Source: CAWCLK01 sp963796225 (GTDB taxonomy: Bacteria > Actinomycetota > Nitriliruptoria > Nitriliruptorales > Nitriliruptoraceae). From it: DNA of 64,000 bases. Position 1 is the stretch's first letter, and every line of letters starts with the position of its first letter. The notes below the pieces were generated by a model, which was not told the DNA's origin, searched no databases, and saw only the letters and a list, made by a program, of their open reading frames with translations. The translations under genes were made by a program, and so were the position numbers. Below are positions 36,745 to 46,158 of the stretch, one piece after another. The stretch spans positions 55,765 through 119,764 of the forward strand of contig CAWCLK010000036.1 in the NCBI GenBank assembly GCA_963796225.1. Reading direction: 5' to 3'.

Positions 36745-37682
36745 TCAGTCCCCCTTGCCCTTGCCGTGGCCGGCACCGCCGGCACGCGCGGCCTTCGCGT
36801 CCGCTCGCTCCTGCTTGGCCTGCTCGCGGGCGTCGGCACGCGCGGCACGCTCCGCCTCGCGCTCGGCCTTCGCCGCGTCGCGGGCGTCGGCGCGCTCGGC
36901 ACGCTCGGCCTCGTGCTCGTCCTTGACGCGGTCACGCAGCTCGGCGCAGGCCTCCTTGGCGTCGACGTCCTCCGCCCCGTTGCGGGCCCGGAGCCGCTCG
37001 AGCTGGCACTGCTCCCGGGCCAGCACCCGGGCCTCGCGCGAGCCGTCGACGTCCTCCCACTGGACATCGAGGTCGAGCAGCCGCGCCTGGTAGACGACGT
37101 CGAGTGCGTCGCACAGTGCCTCGGCGCCCTCCACGGTGCTGAGGTCGAAGTCGGTGGTGGGGAGCTCCTCGTCCTCTGCGGGCTCGACCAGCGTCGCGCT
37201 GCCGTCCTCGGCCACCTCGATGGTCGGCACGGTCAGCGCGACGGTCTCGCCGTGGGCGGCGGCGGTCACGTACTCGCCGTGGTTGGCCATGCCCTCGACC
37301 AGGGCGCCGAAGCTGCCGCGCGGGGCGCAGTGGGCCACGGTGGAGACGGCCTCGCCATCGGCGCCGTCGTCCTCGTCCTCTCCGCCTCGTCGGCCTCCTC
37401 GCCCTCCTCGGGTTCGTCGGCCGCGTCCGCCAGCTCCTCCATCTCGGCCAGGGCGTCGGCCTCCATCCGCGAGAACACGAAGCCGGCCATGAGGTCCGCC
37501 AGCACGGTCTCGAGATCACCGACCATCCCGTCCGCCCACTCCTCGAGGGCCTGGCTCAGGTCCTCGAGCGAGGTGCTGTCCTCGACGGGGTCCGTAGGTG
37601 CGGCCTCGTCCTGGGCGAAGGCCGCAGCAGGGCTGGCGATCAGGGCGAAGGTGGTGGTGGCGGCGAGGAGTCGGCGTCGCAC
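36745..37682 (-). CDS. Secreted protein with charged C-terminal coiled coil (frameshifted)
   Basis: About 312 residues, unknown function. A signal peptide (MRRRLLAATTTFALIASPAAAFAQ) leads to an acidic, helical N-terminal part, a central region with two Cys (AHCAPRG, EALCDALD) and a highly charged coiled coil (about residues 225-300) of alternating Ala, Arg, Glu and Lys ending GGAGHGKGKGD. One break near 37385, within a Glu-rich tract, joins the two halves. The GTG at 37682 has GGAG upstream. I know no family for it. The 143 bases upstream may contain its promoter. Confidence 0.6.
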
Positions 37683-37825
37683 GAGACACTCCGGTGAACG
37701 GGGACAGCATCGGGTGGAGAGCGCCCCGCACCCACGCAGAGTTACGGACTGTCGCGGAACGTTGCCGATATGTGCGTGGAACGCTCATCCATGCGCACTG
37801 TGACGCCACCCGCCCGCCCCGCCGA

Positions 37826-39911
37826 TCAGACCTCCCACGCGATCGGGGCGCGGGGGTCGGGCTCGTAGGCGCAGTAGGTGCCGGTCCGCACGGCCCGGTC
37901 GAGGTGGTCGGCGAGGCCGGGATGGTGCTCGCCCAGCCGGGCCAGCGCGTAGCGGATGGCCCGCGTGACCGTGACGCGGGCGCGTTCGGCGGACGACCCG
38001 GCCACCCGCGCCCGCCCGCCGAGGCCGTAGGCCCGAGCGAGCTCGGCCACGAGGAAGTCGCGATCGGTGCGCGCCAGGGACGCGCGTTCGTCGTCGCCCA
38101 TGGCCTCGGCCTCGGCGATGTCCTCGTCCACGTCGGTCAGCCGTCGCCGGTAGGCGGCCCGGGCAACGTCGTCGAGCAGGGGGCCGGCGTCATCGCTGGC
38201 CAGGTCCAGCTCGCCGTGCGCTCGCGGGGCGGTCCCCGACGGGCAGGGTCCCCTCCTCGACGGCCACGAGGTCGAGGGCATGGAACTCGCGCCCCGGTTC
38301 GGCCAGCAGCCGCGCGAGGTGGCGCATGCCCTTGAGGTCGCGCACGACGGTCGTGGTCCCGGCGAAGGTGATCGTGCGCATGTCCCCGTCCGCGCGGAAC
38401 ACGCCGGCGTCGACGCGGCGGGGCGCGGGACCCGGGCGCGTCGCCGCGCGCTCACCGAGGGCCACCGTCGCGACCTCGGCCAGCCGCTGCGCCCCGATGG
38501 CCGCCAGCGACGCCTGCGCCGTCTCGCGTTCGAGCCGGGCCAGCAGGGCGTCGCCCACCGCGTCCAGGGCGTCCGCGAGGACCAGGCGTGCGACGGAGGT
38601 CTCGTAGGGCGCCCCGACCGTGCACCAGTTCTCGACCGCGGCGCGGGCCCGTGCCACGGCGGAGGCGTGGTCGCCGTCGGCCAGCGCCACGCGTGCCCCG
38701 GCCAGCGCGGCCATGGCACGCAGTGCGGTGTTGGGGTAGTCCGCCGCGACCTCGTCCAGCTCGGTGGCGGCGATCCGGGCACGCGCGACGTCGCCGACGG
38801 CGAGCGCGATCTCCACCTGCGGGCCCAGCAGCGGGGCGCGCGAGAGCCCCCCGACCGGCGGCCGCTCCTTCCACGGGATGCGCAGCGGCCGCTCGAGCGC
38901 CTGCCGGATCAGGGCGGCCGCGGTCTCGGCGTCCCCCTGCGCCAGTCGCAGCAGCGCCCGCCCCGGCTCCGGGTCCCACCCGCTCGCGTGGGCGGAACGG
39001 AAGGCCTCCTCGGCGCCCTCGAGGTCGCCCCGCCGCAGCCGGATCGTGCCGAGCTCGGTCAGCGGCCAGCCGTACTCGCGACGCATCCAGGGCCGCAGCT
39101 CGGCGCAGGCCTGCAGCGCCTCCTCCTCGGCCTCGGCGCAGTCGCCCCGCAGCCGCAACAGCTCCGCCCGATGGACGCGGCATCGTCCGTTCATGCTGCC
39201 GAAGAGGTCGCCGCGGCGGCGCCACGCGTCCATGGCGGCCGTCCACTCGGCTGCGCGCTCGTACTGGGCCAGACCCTGCATGGCGCACACCAGCTCGCAC
39301 CACACCATGCCCGTGGTGAGGGCGTCGACCTCCCCCGACATGAGCACGACCGCGACCTCGTCGAGCGCGGCGAGGCCCTCCTCGACCTCACCTCCGAGGA
39401 TGCGCACGCGAGCGGCGCACACGCGCCCCAGGGTCGCCGCCGGCACCACGTCGTACCGGTCGCCAACATCGATCGCACGGTCGGCCCAGTGGCCCGCGGC
39501 CTCGAGGTCCCCGCACATGAAGCGCTCATAGGCCCGGGCCATGGCGAGCACCCCGTGCACCGGCGTCTCGCCCTGGTCCACGAGCAGCCGGTCCGCGCGC
39601 CCCAGCCAGCCGCGCACGGGCGCCATCAGCCCGGTCTCCATCATGAGGTACATGGCGACCATCGCCGCCCCGTGCGCTGCCCCGACGTGGTCCCCGGCCG
39701 CCAGCCCTCGCCCGTGCAGCTCCTCCCAGGCGGCGACCGCGCCCTCCGGGTCCCCCGCCCCGTAGGCCGCCGCCGCACGCAGCTCGAGCCGCTCCACCGG
39801 GTCGCCGTCGACGCTCCCGTCGAGCGCCGCCAGCGCGCCGTCCCAGTCGGCGCGGGCGACCGCGGCGCGCGCCGGGTCCAACGGGTCGACCTGCTGGGCC
39901 ACGCCTCCCAT
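37826..39911 (-). CDS. TPR-rich protein with regulator-type C-terminal domain (frameshifted)
   Basis: About 695 residues. Most of the protein is Ala/Leu-rich helical repeats of tetratricopeptide type (for example AALDGSVDGDPVERLELRAA, GDLEGAEEAFRSAHASGW). The last 180 residues (DMRTITFAGTTTVVRDLKGM, HLARLLAEPGREFHALDLV, AYGLGGRARVAGSSAERARV, AIRYALARLGEHHPGLADHL) form a domain often found at the end of actinobacterial LuxR-like/ATPase regulators, resembling a winged-helix dimer region. No ATPase motif is seen, so it may be a stand-alone regulator part. A break lies near 38225. The start at 39911 follows a G-rich site and is divergent from the rhodanese-like gene. Confidence 0.65.
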
Positions 39912-39970
39912 GACACCCCCTTGACCCGCCGACCGTACTGCCCAGCACCGTCGCCGTCGCCTCCTCCCCC

Positions 39971-39991
39971 GCGTGACAGCCGGTGTCACGC
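39971..39991. promoter_or_regulatory. Palindrome in the divergent TPR/rhodanese promoter region
   Basis: GCGTGACA (39971-39978) and TGTCACGC (39984-39991) are a perfect 8-bp inverted repeat with spacer GCCGG. It lies 31 bases before the rhodanese-like start and 60 bases before the TPR gene start. Such symmetric sites in divergent gaps are often operators; the regulator is unknown. Confidence 0.4.
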
Positions 39992-40021
39992 CTGTGGGGT
40001 GCCCGACGAGGAGGACAACCG

Positions 40022-40405
40022 ATGGGCACCACCACCGCCGCCGCCATGGTCGCCGCGGCCAGCGCCTCGGTCCGCGCACTGACCGCCGCCGAGGTCGAGG
40101 CCCACCTGCTCGGCGGGGGGTGCCGGCTGGTCGACATCCGCGAGCCCGAGGAGCTCGACGACCAGGGCCTGATCGCCGGAGCGCACCACGTCCCGCGGGG
40201 CCTGCTGGAGTTCTGGGCGGACCCGACCCACCCGCTGCACCGCCCCGAGCTCGACCCCGCACGGACCACGATCCTGTACAGCGCCGCTGGCGGTCGGTCG
40301 GTCCTGGCAGCCCGGACGCTGCTGGACCTCGGCTACGTGGACGTCGCCCACCTCGAGGGCGGGATCGCCGCCTGGGCGCAGGCGGGCTGCCCGTCGTCGG
40401 CCTGA
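40022..40405 (+). CDS. Rhodanese-like domain protein without the catalytic cysteine
   Basis: 127-residue single-domain rhodanese fold: CRLVDIREPEELDDQGLIAG is the CH2A-like start and HLEGGIAAWAQAG the typical end. The active loop reads LYSAAGGRSVLAA where active enzymes have a Cys (VYCAxGxRS). The Cys is replaced by Ser, so sulfur transfer is unlikely and a binding or regulatory role is more plausible. The ATG at 40022 has GAGGAGG at good spacing. It is followed after 61 bases by a cupin gene and preceded by a palindromic site in the divergent gap. Confidence 0.8.
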   Translation: MGTTTAAAMVAAASASVRALTAAEVEAHLLGGGCRLVDIREPEELDDQGLIAGAHHVPRGLLEFWADPTHPLHRPELDPARTTILYSAAGGRSVLAARTLLDLGYVDVAHLEGGIAAWAQAGCPSSA

Positions 40406-40466
40406 AGTCGTGGCACCTCGCCATGCCACCCACGACCTCGCACGCACCACACGAGAGGAGCACGTG

Positions 40467-40829
40467 ATGAGGAACCGTCTGGAGGACCTCCCGGTCGAGA
40501 TCGACCAGGGGGAGCTGGTCACCCGGTACGCCGAATGGGGCGACATGGCCGTGCGCTATGCCCGCGTGCCAGCAGGCACCGACTTCGGGCCCGTCCTGGA
40601 GGGGCTGCCCGACGACCGGTGCCCGAGCGACCACTGGGGCATCGTGCTGGAGGGGTCGCTGACCATGACGCACGCGGACGGGAGCCGGGAGGTCACCAGC
40701 GCCGGCGAGGTCTACCACTGGCCCAAGGGCCACACGGCTGTCAGCGACGACGGCGCGTCGTTCATCGAGATCGGCCCCACCGCCGACATGCGGGCCTTCA
40801 GCGACCACGCGAAGGCGAAGTTCGGCTGA
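40467..40829 (+). CDS. Small cupin-domain protein
   Basis: 120-residue single cupin barrel. The segment DDRCPSDHWGIVLEGSLTMTHADG looks like the first cupin motif region with one His, and AGEVYHWPKGHTAVSDDG the second with HxxxxGH. A metal site is possible but not certain. The function is unknown; similar proteins are annotated simply as cupin. The ATG at 40467 (or GTG 40464) follows GAGGAG. It ends at a strong bidirectional hairpin shared with the LLM gene on the other strand. Confidence 0.65.
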   Translation: MRNRLEDLPVEIDQGELVTRYAEWGDMAVRYARVPAGTDFGPVLEGLPDDRCPSDHWGIVLEGSLTMTHADGSREVTSAGEVYHWPKGHTAVSDDGASFIEIGPTADMRAFSDHAKAKFG

Positions 40830-40835
40830 CCCGGC

Positions 40836-40868
40836 GAAGGGCGTGCCCGTCAGGCGGGCACGCCCTTC
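40836..40868. terminator. Bidirectional terminator with 14-bp perfect stem
   Basis: GAAGGGCGTGCCCG (40836-40849) pairs with CGGGCACGCCCTTC (40855-40868) around a five-base loop TCAGG. It sits between the cupin stop (40829) and the LLM oxidoreductase, overlapping the last codons and stop of the latter (40850). Confidence 0.75.
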
Positions 40869-41869
40869 AGCCCGGCGACCACGTCGGCGAAGTGGGTCGG
40901 GTCGGGGCGGCGCGTGCACTCCAGGGACACGACGTCGGCCTGGCCCTCGAGCTTCGCGCGGACGAGGTCGGCGATCTGCTCGCGGCGGCCCACCACGGCG
41001 ATGGCCTCGAGCATCTCGTCGGGCACGAGGTCGGCCATGTCGTCCCAGCGCCCCTGCTTCGACATGGCGTTGAGCGTGGGTTGCAGGCCCTCCCACCCGT
41101 GGACCTCGAGCACCCGCGCGTAGGCGGGCGTGGAGGCGTAGAAGGCGAGCTGCCGGCGGACGGTCGCGATCGCGGCGTCGAGCTCGGCGCCGTCGGCCCC
41201 GGTCGCGGCCAGGCACACCACCACGCGCTCGACGTCGTCGCGCGAACGACCAGCGGCCTCCAGCCCGGCGTCCAGCGCGGGCCACGACAGCTCGCGCAGC
41301 GAGGCCGCGGTGTTGAAGGGATGGGCGATGAACCCGTCGGCGACCTCGCCGGCCACGCGGGTCATGGCCGGCCCCACGCCCGCCACGTGGATCGGGGCGC
41401 GGCCGTACCGGTGCGGGCCCGGGACGAACACCGGCGTCATCAGGGTGTGGGTGAAGAACTCGCCGCGGAAGTCGAGGTCCGCGACACCGTCCCAGTGGTC
41501 CCAGATGGCATGGATCGCCCGGACCAGCTCGTGCATGCGCGCGGCGGGGCGCGACCACGGCATGGAGTAGCGCTTCTCGATGTGGGGCCGGATCTGGCTG
41601 CCGAGCCCCAGCGTGAACCGGCCACGGCTGACGTCCTGCAGGTCCCACCCGACGTTGGCCAGCAGCATCGGCGTGCGTGCGAAGGCGATCGCGATCGAGG
41701 TCCCGAGCCGCAGGTGGGAGGTCGTGGTGGCCGCCAGCGCCAGCGGCAGGAACGGGTCGTGGTTGGTCTCGTACGTGAACGCCCCGTCGTACCCGACGTC
41801 CTCGAGCTCGGCGAACAGCTCACCGGCGCGCGCCAGCTCCGTGAGCGGGACGGTGGTGAAGACCTGCAT
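40850..41869 (-). CDS. LLM-class F420-dependent oxidoreductase (TIGR03617-like)
   Basis: 339-residue luciferase-like (beta/alpha) barrel enzyme. Typical segments are LEDVGYDGAFTYETNHDPF, TSIAIAFARTPMLLANVGWD, FTLGLGSQI and PIHVAGVGPAMTRVAGEVAD, the last near the cofactor phosphate. It would transfer hydride between reduced F420 and an unknown substrate; flavin use cannot be excluded. Length and pattern match the TIGR03617 actinobacterial group. The ATG at 41869 is clear. A 15-bp palindrome 44 bases upstream is the same as one before the sulfotransferase gene, pointing to control by a common repressor. Confidence 0.85.
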   Translation of the reverse strand: MQVFTTVPLTELARAGELFAELEDVGYDGAFTYETNHDPFLPLALAATTTSHLRLGTSIAIAFARTPMLLANVGWDLQDVSRGRFTLGLGSQIRPHIEKRYSMPWSRPAARMHELVRAIHAIWDHWDGVADLDFRGEFFTHTLMTPVFVPGPHRYGRAPIHVAGVGPAMTRVAGEVADGFIAHPFNTAASLRELSWPALDAGLEAAGRSRDDVERVVVCLAATGADGAELDAAIATVRRQLAFYASTPAYARVLEVHGWEGLQPTLNAMSKQGRWDDMADLVPDEMLEAIAVVGRREQIADLVRAKLEGQADVVSLECTRRPDPTHFADVVAGLKGVPA

Positions 41870-41912
41870 CGCTGGTACCTGGCGTCGGGAGGCGACGAGT
41901 CAAGCAGACAAT

Positions 41913-41927
41913 CTGACGGGCCGTCAG
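41913..41927. promoter_or_regulatory. Palindromic operator candidate CTGACGG-G-CCGTCAG
   Basis: Perfect palindrome around a central base, 44 bases upstream of the LLM oxidoreductase start. The same sequence with C in the centre occurs at 51429-51443, upstream of the sulfotransferase. Symmetry and placement fit a TetR-type repressor site. Confidence 0.6.
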
Positions 41928-41974
41928 GTCGCGATCCGCGGGTACGGTCTCGCCACTGTTGTGTAGCTCGATGT

Positions 41975-41987
41975 GTATGCTTCATAC
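41975..41987. promoter_or_regulatory. AT-rich palindrome GTATG-CTT-CATAC before the WXG100-like gene
   Basis: A 5-bp inverted repeat with three-base spacer within the least GC-rich stretch of this neighbourhood (about 41958-41999). It ends 22 bases before the start at 42010. It may be an operator overlapping the promoter (TATGCT could serve as a -10 element). Confidence 0.35.
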
Positions 41988-42009
41988 CGAAATCACATGG
42001 GATGGCATC

Positions 42010-42363
42010 ATGACTGATGTTCCTGCGGCGTTCCGTCCCGTCGTCCACGACCCGGCAGCGTTCCACGACGCCATCGCCGAGCTCGACGCGACCCTGGTCC
42101 GGCTCGACGAGGCCCTGGACGATCGCATGGCCCGTGCCCGTCGGCTGGCGACGCACTGGCAGGGACGTGCCGCGGACCGGTTCGCGGGCGACCTGACGTC
42201 CCGCCTCGTCGCGGTCCACCACGACGTCGTCGGCGAGCTGCGGGCGACCCGCCGCAACCTCGTGACCACCCTCGACGCGATCGTCACCGAGAACACGGCT
42301 CGCGCCCGTCGTCTCGACAACTGGCGGTGGGAGCAGGCCCGGCACGGCGCGACGGGCTCGTGA
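42010..42363 (+). CDS. WXG100-like small helical protein
   Basis: 117-residue all-helical protein with two long helices around THWQGRAADRFAGDL, where WQG is a WxG-type turn as in ESX/type VII secretion substrates (WXG100 family). There is no signal peptide and no cysteine. WXG proteins form dimers and often partner with larger effectors; the next gene overlaps this one by four bases (GTGA). The ATG at 42010 (MTDVPAAFR) is taken because the upstream in-frame codons cover the promoter region. No EccC ATPase or other secretion gene is in the window. Confidence 0.65.
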   Translation: MTDVPAAFRPVVHDPAAFHDAIAELDATLVRLDEALDDRMARARRLATHWQGRAADRFAGDLTSRLVAVHHDVVGELRATRRNLVTTLDAIVTENTARARRLDNWRWEQARHGATGS

Positions 42364-43860
42364 CCGATCGCGTCGTCGTCCCGCCCGGCCGGCTGCGTGC
42401 GTTCGCGGCCGCGACCCGGGCGATGGCCGACGACCTGCGACCCCGCGCCGGGGCGGTGGACGCCGCCCTGGACCGGGTCCGTGCCACGACCGAACCGGGC
42501 TTCCGTCCCCCGGTGTTCGGTGACGGGGCGGACGTGGCACGGTGGTGCGCCGCCGTCGAGGAGCTCGACGGCTGGGCGGCCCGGGTGGCCGACGTGTTCG
42601 AGGCGGTCGACGACCCCACGGCCCTGCAGGAGCTGCTCCTGCTCGGCCTGGCGGGATCCCCGGACCTGCCGGCCGTGGACGGGGGCCTTCGGGGCCTGTT
42701 CGGGCTGCCGGCACCGGCGCCGGACCAGACCGTCGAGGAGTTCGACCAGATCCGCGAGGCACTCGACGGCCCGTCCGGACCTGCTCGGCCCGTGGCTCGA
42801 CGCGCTCGAGCCCGAGCAGCGTGCCGACCTGCTGCGTCAGCGGTGGGGCGCGCTGCTCGGCATGGACGGCCTGTCGAGTGACCAGCGCGATGCCGTCGAC
42901 GCGGCGGCCCGCGCCGACCTGCCACGGTGGCGCGCCTGGGAGCAGGTCGCCCAGGAGTACGGGTGGGGGTTCGCCTCGATCGGGACCGAGCTGCGGGTCG
43001 AGCGACTCGTCGAGTACGACGGCGACGTGTTCCTCACGATCACCATCGCGGACTCGGTCGCGGCGACCCTGGACGAGTCGGTGACGGGCGAGCTCGTCGA
43101 GGTCTCGGTCGGCGGCACCACCCGCTACGAGCTCACGATGGCGTTCGACTCGATGGACGAGCTCGAGACCACCCTCGACGACATCGACGACGCGCTGCTC
43201 CCCGGCAACCCCGACATCCCGTGGTGGGCGCCCGGTCCGCGGCAGACGATCGAGTTCTCGGCGCAGACCGAGCTCGAGCTCGCCCAGCGGCTCGACGCGC
43301 ACCGCGACCACGTCGTGGGGCGCACGCGCGCGTACGGCCTGACCCAGGACCTCGAGGTCCTCGACGGGGTGTTCTCCGCCGAGGGCGAGCAGCAGGTCGG
43401 CATCAACCGGCACACGGGCAACACCGTCGTGACCGCCGAGGCGACGCTGGGCGTGTCGGCCTCGGCCCTGCTGCCCGACGACCTGGCGATCCGCGCAGGC
43501 GACCTCGAGGCGTCACGCCAGACCTCGGTCGAGCTGTCGCCCACGGGCCGGGTCGTGGCCCGCACCACGACCACCGCGTTCCGCGCCGCGTCGGGCGCAG
43601 TCGAGCTGGACACGCCGCGGGGCGGGATCACGGTGGGCACGGACGAGGGCACCGAGGTGGTGCACACCGCCACCACCGACGCGGACGGCCGGACCACCGA
43701 GATGGTGGTCGTGGCCGACACCGCGGTCGAGCGGTTCGCGCTGTCGCTGGCCCCCGACCCCCGGTACCCCCGGGCGTCGCTGTCGTGGGAGTCGGGCGAG
43801 GCGGTCACGACGCGCGCCTACGTTCGCGCCGACGACGGTCACTGGCAGGAGGTCACATGA
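42360..43860 (+). CDS. Large WXG100-partner-like protein, unknown function (frameshifted)
   Basis: About 500 residues. The N-terminal 100 residues are helical (RLRAFAAATRAMADDLRPRA, VARWCAAVEELDGWAARVAD), resembling the helical leader of WXG-type effectors. From about residue 180 the protein is rich in beta strands with many Thr/Val and acidic residues (YDGDVFLTITIADSVAATLD, RVVARTTTTAFRAASGAVEL). I do not recognise a catalytic domain. One break near 42778 (an extra G in CCGGAC) separates two clear coding parts. It overlaps the WXG100-like gene and, at ATGA, the lipoprotein gene, so the three form one unit. A toxin role is only a hypothesis. Confidence 0.6.
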
Positions 43861-44509
43861 GGACGGTCGCCACCACGCTGGCACTGGTCGCCCTGCTCAC
43901 CGGCTGCTCGGCCACGGCCTCGGTCGAGCCCCAGGCCTGCGACCAGGAGCTCACCACGGCGGCCTTCCGCGTCTGCCTCCCGTCCGACGCCGAGGTCGTC
44001 GTGTCCGAGGACCGCACGGCGTCGGCGACCGTCGGCAGCTACGAGGTGCACCTTCGCCAGTCGGCCCCGCAGCCCGGCGACGTCGACCAGGCCGCCTTCG
44101 CGGTCCTGGCCGACCTGCAGCGCCAGGTCGGCCGGACGGTCCCGGACGCCTCCTCACCCGACCCGCTGGCACTGGGCGCCGAGGGGCCCATCGACGTGGC
44201 CGGCGCGGACGGGGCGTTCCAGTCGCTCGACGCGGCCTACGACACCGGCGACGTGGACGACGTGGTCACCTGGGGACGGGGGCTGGTCGCCGACGGGGCC
44301 GCGGGCGCCGTCGTGGTGGTCCGCCGGTTCGACGTCGACACCGAGGTCTCCGCGGACCAGGCGGACCGGGCGCGCGACGAGGCGATGCCGATCGTCGTCA
44401 CGCTGGCGCCGCGCGGCACGGCGGCTGACCGTCCCGAACGTGCGGCAGGCGAGGTCGGGGACGCGCTCGACGCGGCAACGCTGGACGAGGCGCGGGAACA
44501 CCTGTTCGG
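43857..44509 (+). CDS. Lipoprotein of the WXG100-like operon (3' end uncertain)
   Basis: About 217 residues. A lipoprotein signal (MRTVATTLALVALLTGCS) places it on the outer face of the membrane, anchored at Cys17. The mature part has two more Cys early on (EPQACDQEL, FRVCLPSD) and an alpha/beta pattern ending around EAREHLFGWVRA. The unshifted frame stays open to 45008, overlapping the next gene by about 460 bases, which is implausible; a frame break near 44500 probably hides the real stop. The ATG overlaps the previous stop and has AGGAGGT upstream. No family is recognised. Confidence 0.55.
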
Positions 44510-44545
44510 ATGGGTGCGTGCTCGGCCGCCGTCCCGGGAGTGCCC

Positions 44546-45352
44546 ATGCTCACCGCCACCGTCGCCCGGCAGGGTGATGCCGTCACCTGCCAGGGCCTGC
44601 GCCACGCCGTGCGGGTCCGCCGGGACGATCGCGACGGCGGGCTCCGGGTCGAGGCGGCCACCCTGCGGGACCGACGATGGTCCCGCGTCGACCACGACCC
44701 GGTCGCGCTCACCCGCACGGCGACGCGACTCCTCACCCTGGACCCCGACGCGGCGCACACCCTCGTCGCCCACGCGATCGAGCTGGCGCAGGTCCCGGCT
44801 CGCGACACGCATCCCGTCACGGGGCTGGTGCGCGCGGTCCACCCCCTGTTGGCGACCCCCGAACCGTGGCCCCTGGCCGGGCTGCCGGACACGGCGAGCG
44901 ACACGGTCCGGCCGGTGCTGCGCGCGCGGGACCCACGGACCGCGGCTCGCCGCCTGGTCGGCGACCGCGCGACCCGCCCCGTGGCCCGGGCGCTGGCGGG
45001 ACAGCTGACCGCCCGGGCCCGCATCGACGTCCTGCTGCTCGAGGTGGTGGCGGTTGCCGCCCCGCTGCTGCAACCCGACCACCTCGCCCGCCTCCTGGGC
45101 CCGCCCCGCACGGCGACCACGGACCTCGCCCCGCTCGGGGCCGAGGGCGTCAGGCGCCTGCGCGCGCTGCTCGCCGACGCCCCGCCCCGTCGCGTGCTCG
45201 CGATGCTGGAGGCGGCCGTCGCCGACGACGCGGCCCGGCGCCGTGTGCGGTTCGTCGCGGCCTCGGCGTCGCCCGACGTCGAGCTGGACGCAGGTGCCGA
45301 CTGGGCCACGGTCGCCCTGCACGTCGCCCTCGGCGGGGGCGGCCGTGCCTGA
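44546..45352 (+). CDS. Ala/Arg/Leu-rich helical protein next to PcfJ-like gene
   Basis: About 268 residues, unknown. It begins with a small beta region (MLTATVARQGDAVTCQGLRH) and continues as helices rich in Leu, Ala, Arg and Asp (RTATRLLTLDPDAAHTLVAH, RALLADAPPRRVLAMLEAAV). There are no membrane helices. ATG 44546 is my preferred start; the frame is open from ATG 44510 (MGACSAAVPG). Its last eight bases overlap the start of the PcfJ-like gene, so the two probably form one functional unit; they may be split halves of one PcfJ-type protein, in which a helical region precedes the conserved core. Confidence 0.55.
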   Translation: MLTATVARQGDAVTCQGLRHAVRVRRDDRDGGLRVEAATLRDRRWSRVDHDPVALTRTATRLLTLDPDAAHTLVAHAIELAQVPARDTHPVTGLVRAVHPLLATPEPWPLAGLPDTASDTVRPVLRARDPRTAARRLVGDRATRPVARALAGQLTARARIDVLLLEVVAVAAPLLQPDHLARLLGPPRTATTDLAPLGAEGVRRLRALLADAPPRRVLAMLEAAVADDAARRRVRFVAASASPDVELDAGADWATVALHVALGGGGRA

Positions 45353-46100
45353 GCCGTCCCGACCGTCCGCCACGGACGAGCTGACCCTGCGCGTGGCGGG
45401 ACCCGCCGACCTGCCGCGGCTCGGGGCGGACATGGCCAACTGCCTCGCGTCGTACGGGCGGGGCCGCACCGCGGACGGGGACCGGATCGTGGAGGTCCGT
45501 CGCGCGGGGCGGACGGTGTACGCGGTGCACGTCCGCGCCGGCCGCGTCGTCACCTTCGAGGCCGCCGGCAACCGGCCGCCCGACGCCGCCGACGTCCCGG
45601 TGGTCCACGACCTCCTCCGGCGCTCCGGCCTCCTCGACCGCACGCAGCAGGAGTCGTCGGCACGCGAGGCGGCCCGTCGTCCGTCGCCGCCGCGCACGCG
45701 CCGCCCGCGCACCGACCGCCCCGACCGCACCGACCCGCCCCCGCGTCGACCACCCCCACCCCCTCCCGGCGTCTCGGTCCAACAGCTCGCGGCGGAGCTG
45801 CTGGCCCCGCCCCGGCTCGGGGGGACCGAGTGGCCCGAGCTCGCCGCGGCCCTGTGGGCCACCGGGGCGCTGCCACGCCTGCCCGACCCCGGCGAGGAGG
45901 TGTGGGAGCAGGTGGTGCGGGACCTGGCGACGCGCGTGGCGCTGGGGGACGACTCCGGCCTGCGCCCCGTCCCGGCGCCGTCGGCGGAGCAGCGCGCCGC
46001 CGCGGCACGCCACCTGCGCTCGGGGCCGCCGCCCCGCACCGTCGCCGCCCAGCAACGTCACCGGATGGCGGACGTGCTCGAGGGCGACGTGCGCCCCTGA
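45345..46100 (+). CDS. PcfJ-like domain protein
   Basis: 251 residues. The N-terminal 95 residues contain MANCLASYGRGRTADGDRIV followed by VYAVHVRAGRVVTFEAAGNR. This resembles the PcfJ core, where an NCxxxY motif is followed by a strand pair and a GxGNxxP end. PcfJ-like proteins occur on conjugative plasmids and mobile elements; their activity is not established to my knowledge. A very Pro/Arg-rich linker (about 105-140) leads to a helical C-terminal domain. The GTG start at 45345 overlaps the previous gene. The assignment is by motif only. Confidence 0.5.
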   Translation: MPEPSRPSATDELTLRVAGPADLPRLGADMANCLASYGRGRTADGDRIVEVRRAGRTVYAVHVRAGRVVTFEAAGNRPPDAADVPVVHDLLRRSGLLDRTQQESSAREAARRPSPPRTRRPRTDRPDRTDPPPRRPPPPPPGVSVQQLAAELLAPPRLGGTEWPELAAALWATGALPRLPDPGEEVWEQVVRDLATRVALGDDSGLRPVPAPSAEQRAAAARHLRSGPPPRTVAAQQRHRMADVLEGDVRP

Positions 46101-46158
46101 CGGAGGATGGGTAGTATTGTCCGTACATTTCCGTCGACTCCCCCGGAGGTCTCCCCCG

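Noticed and set aside
42360..43860. Assigning a toxin or nuclease function to the WXG100-partner protein
   Set aside because: No catalytic motif is visible; a helical leader and operon position alone do not support it.
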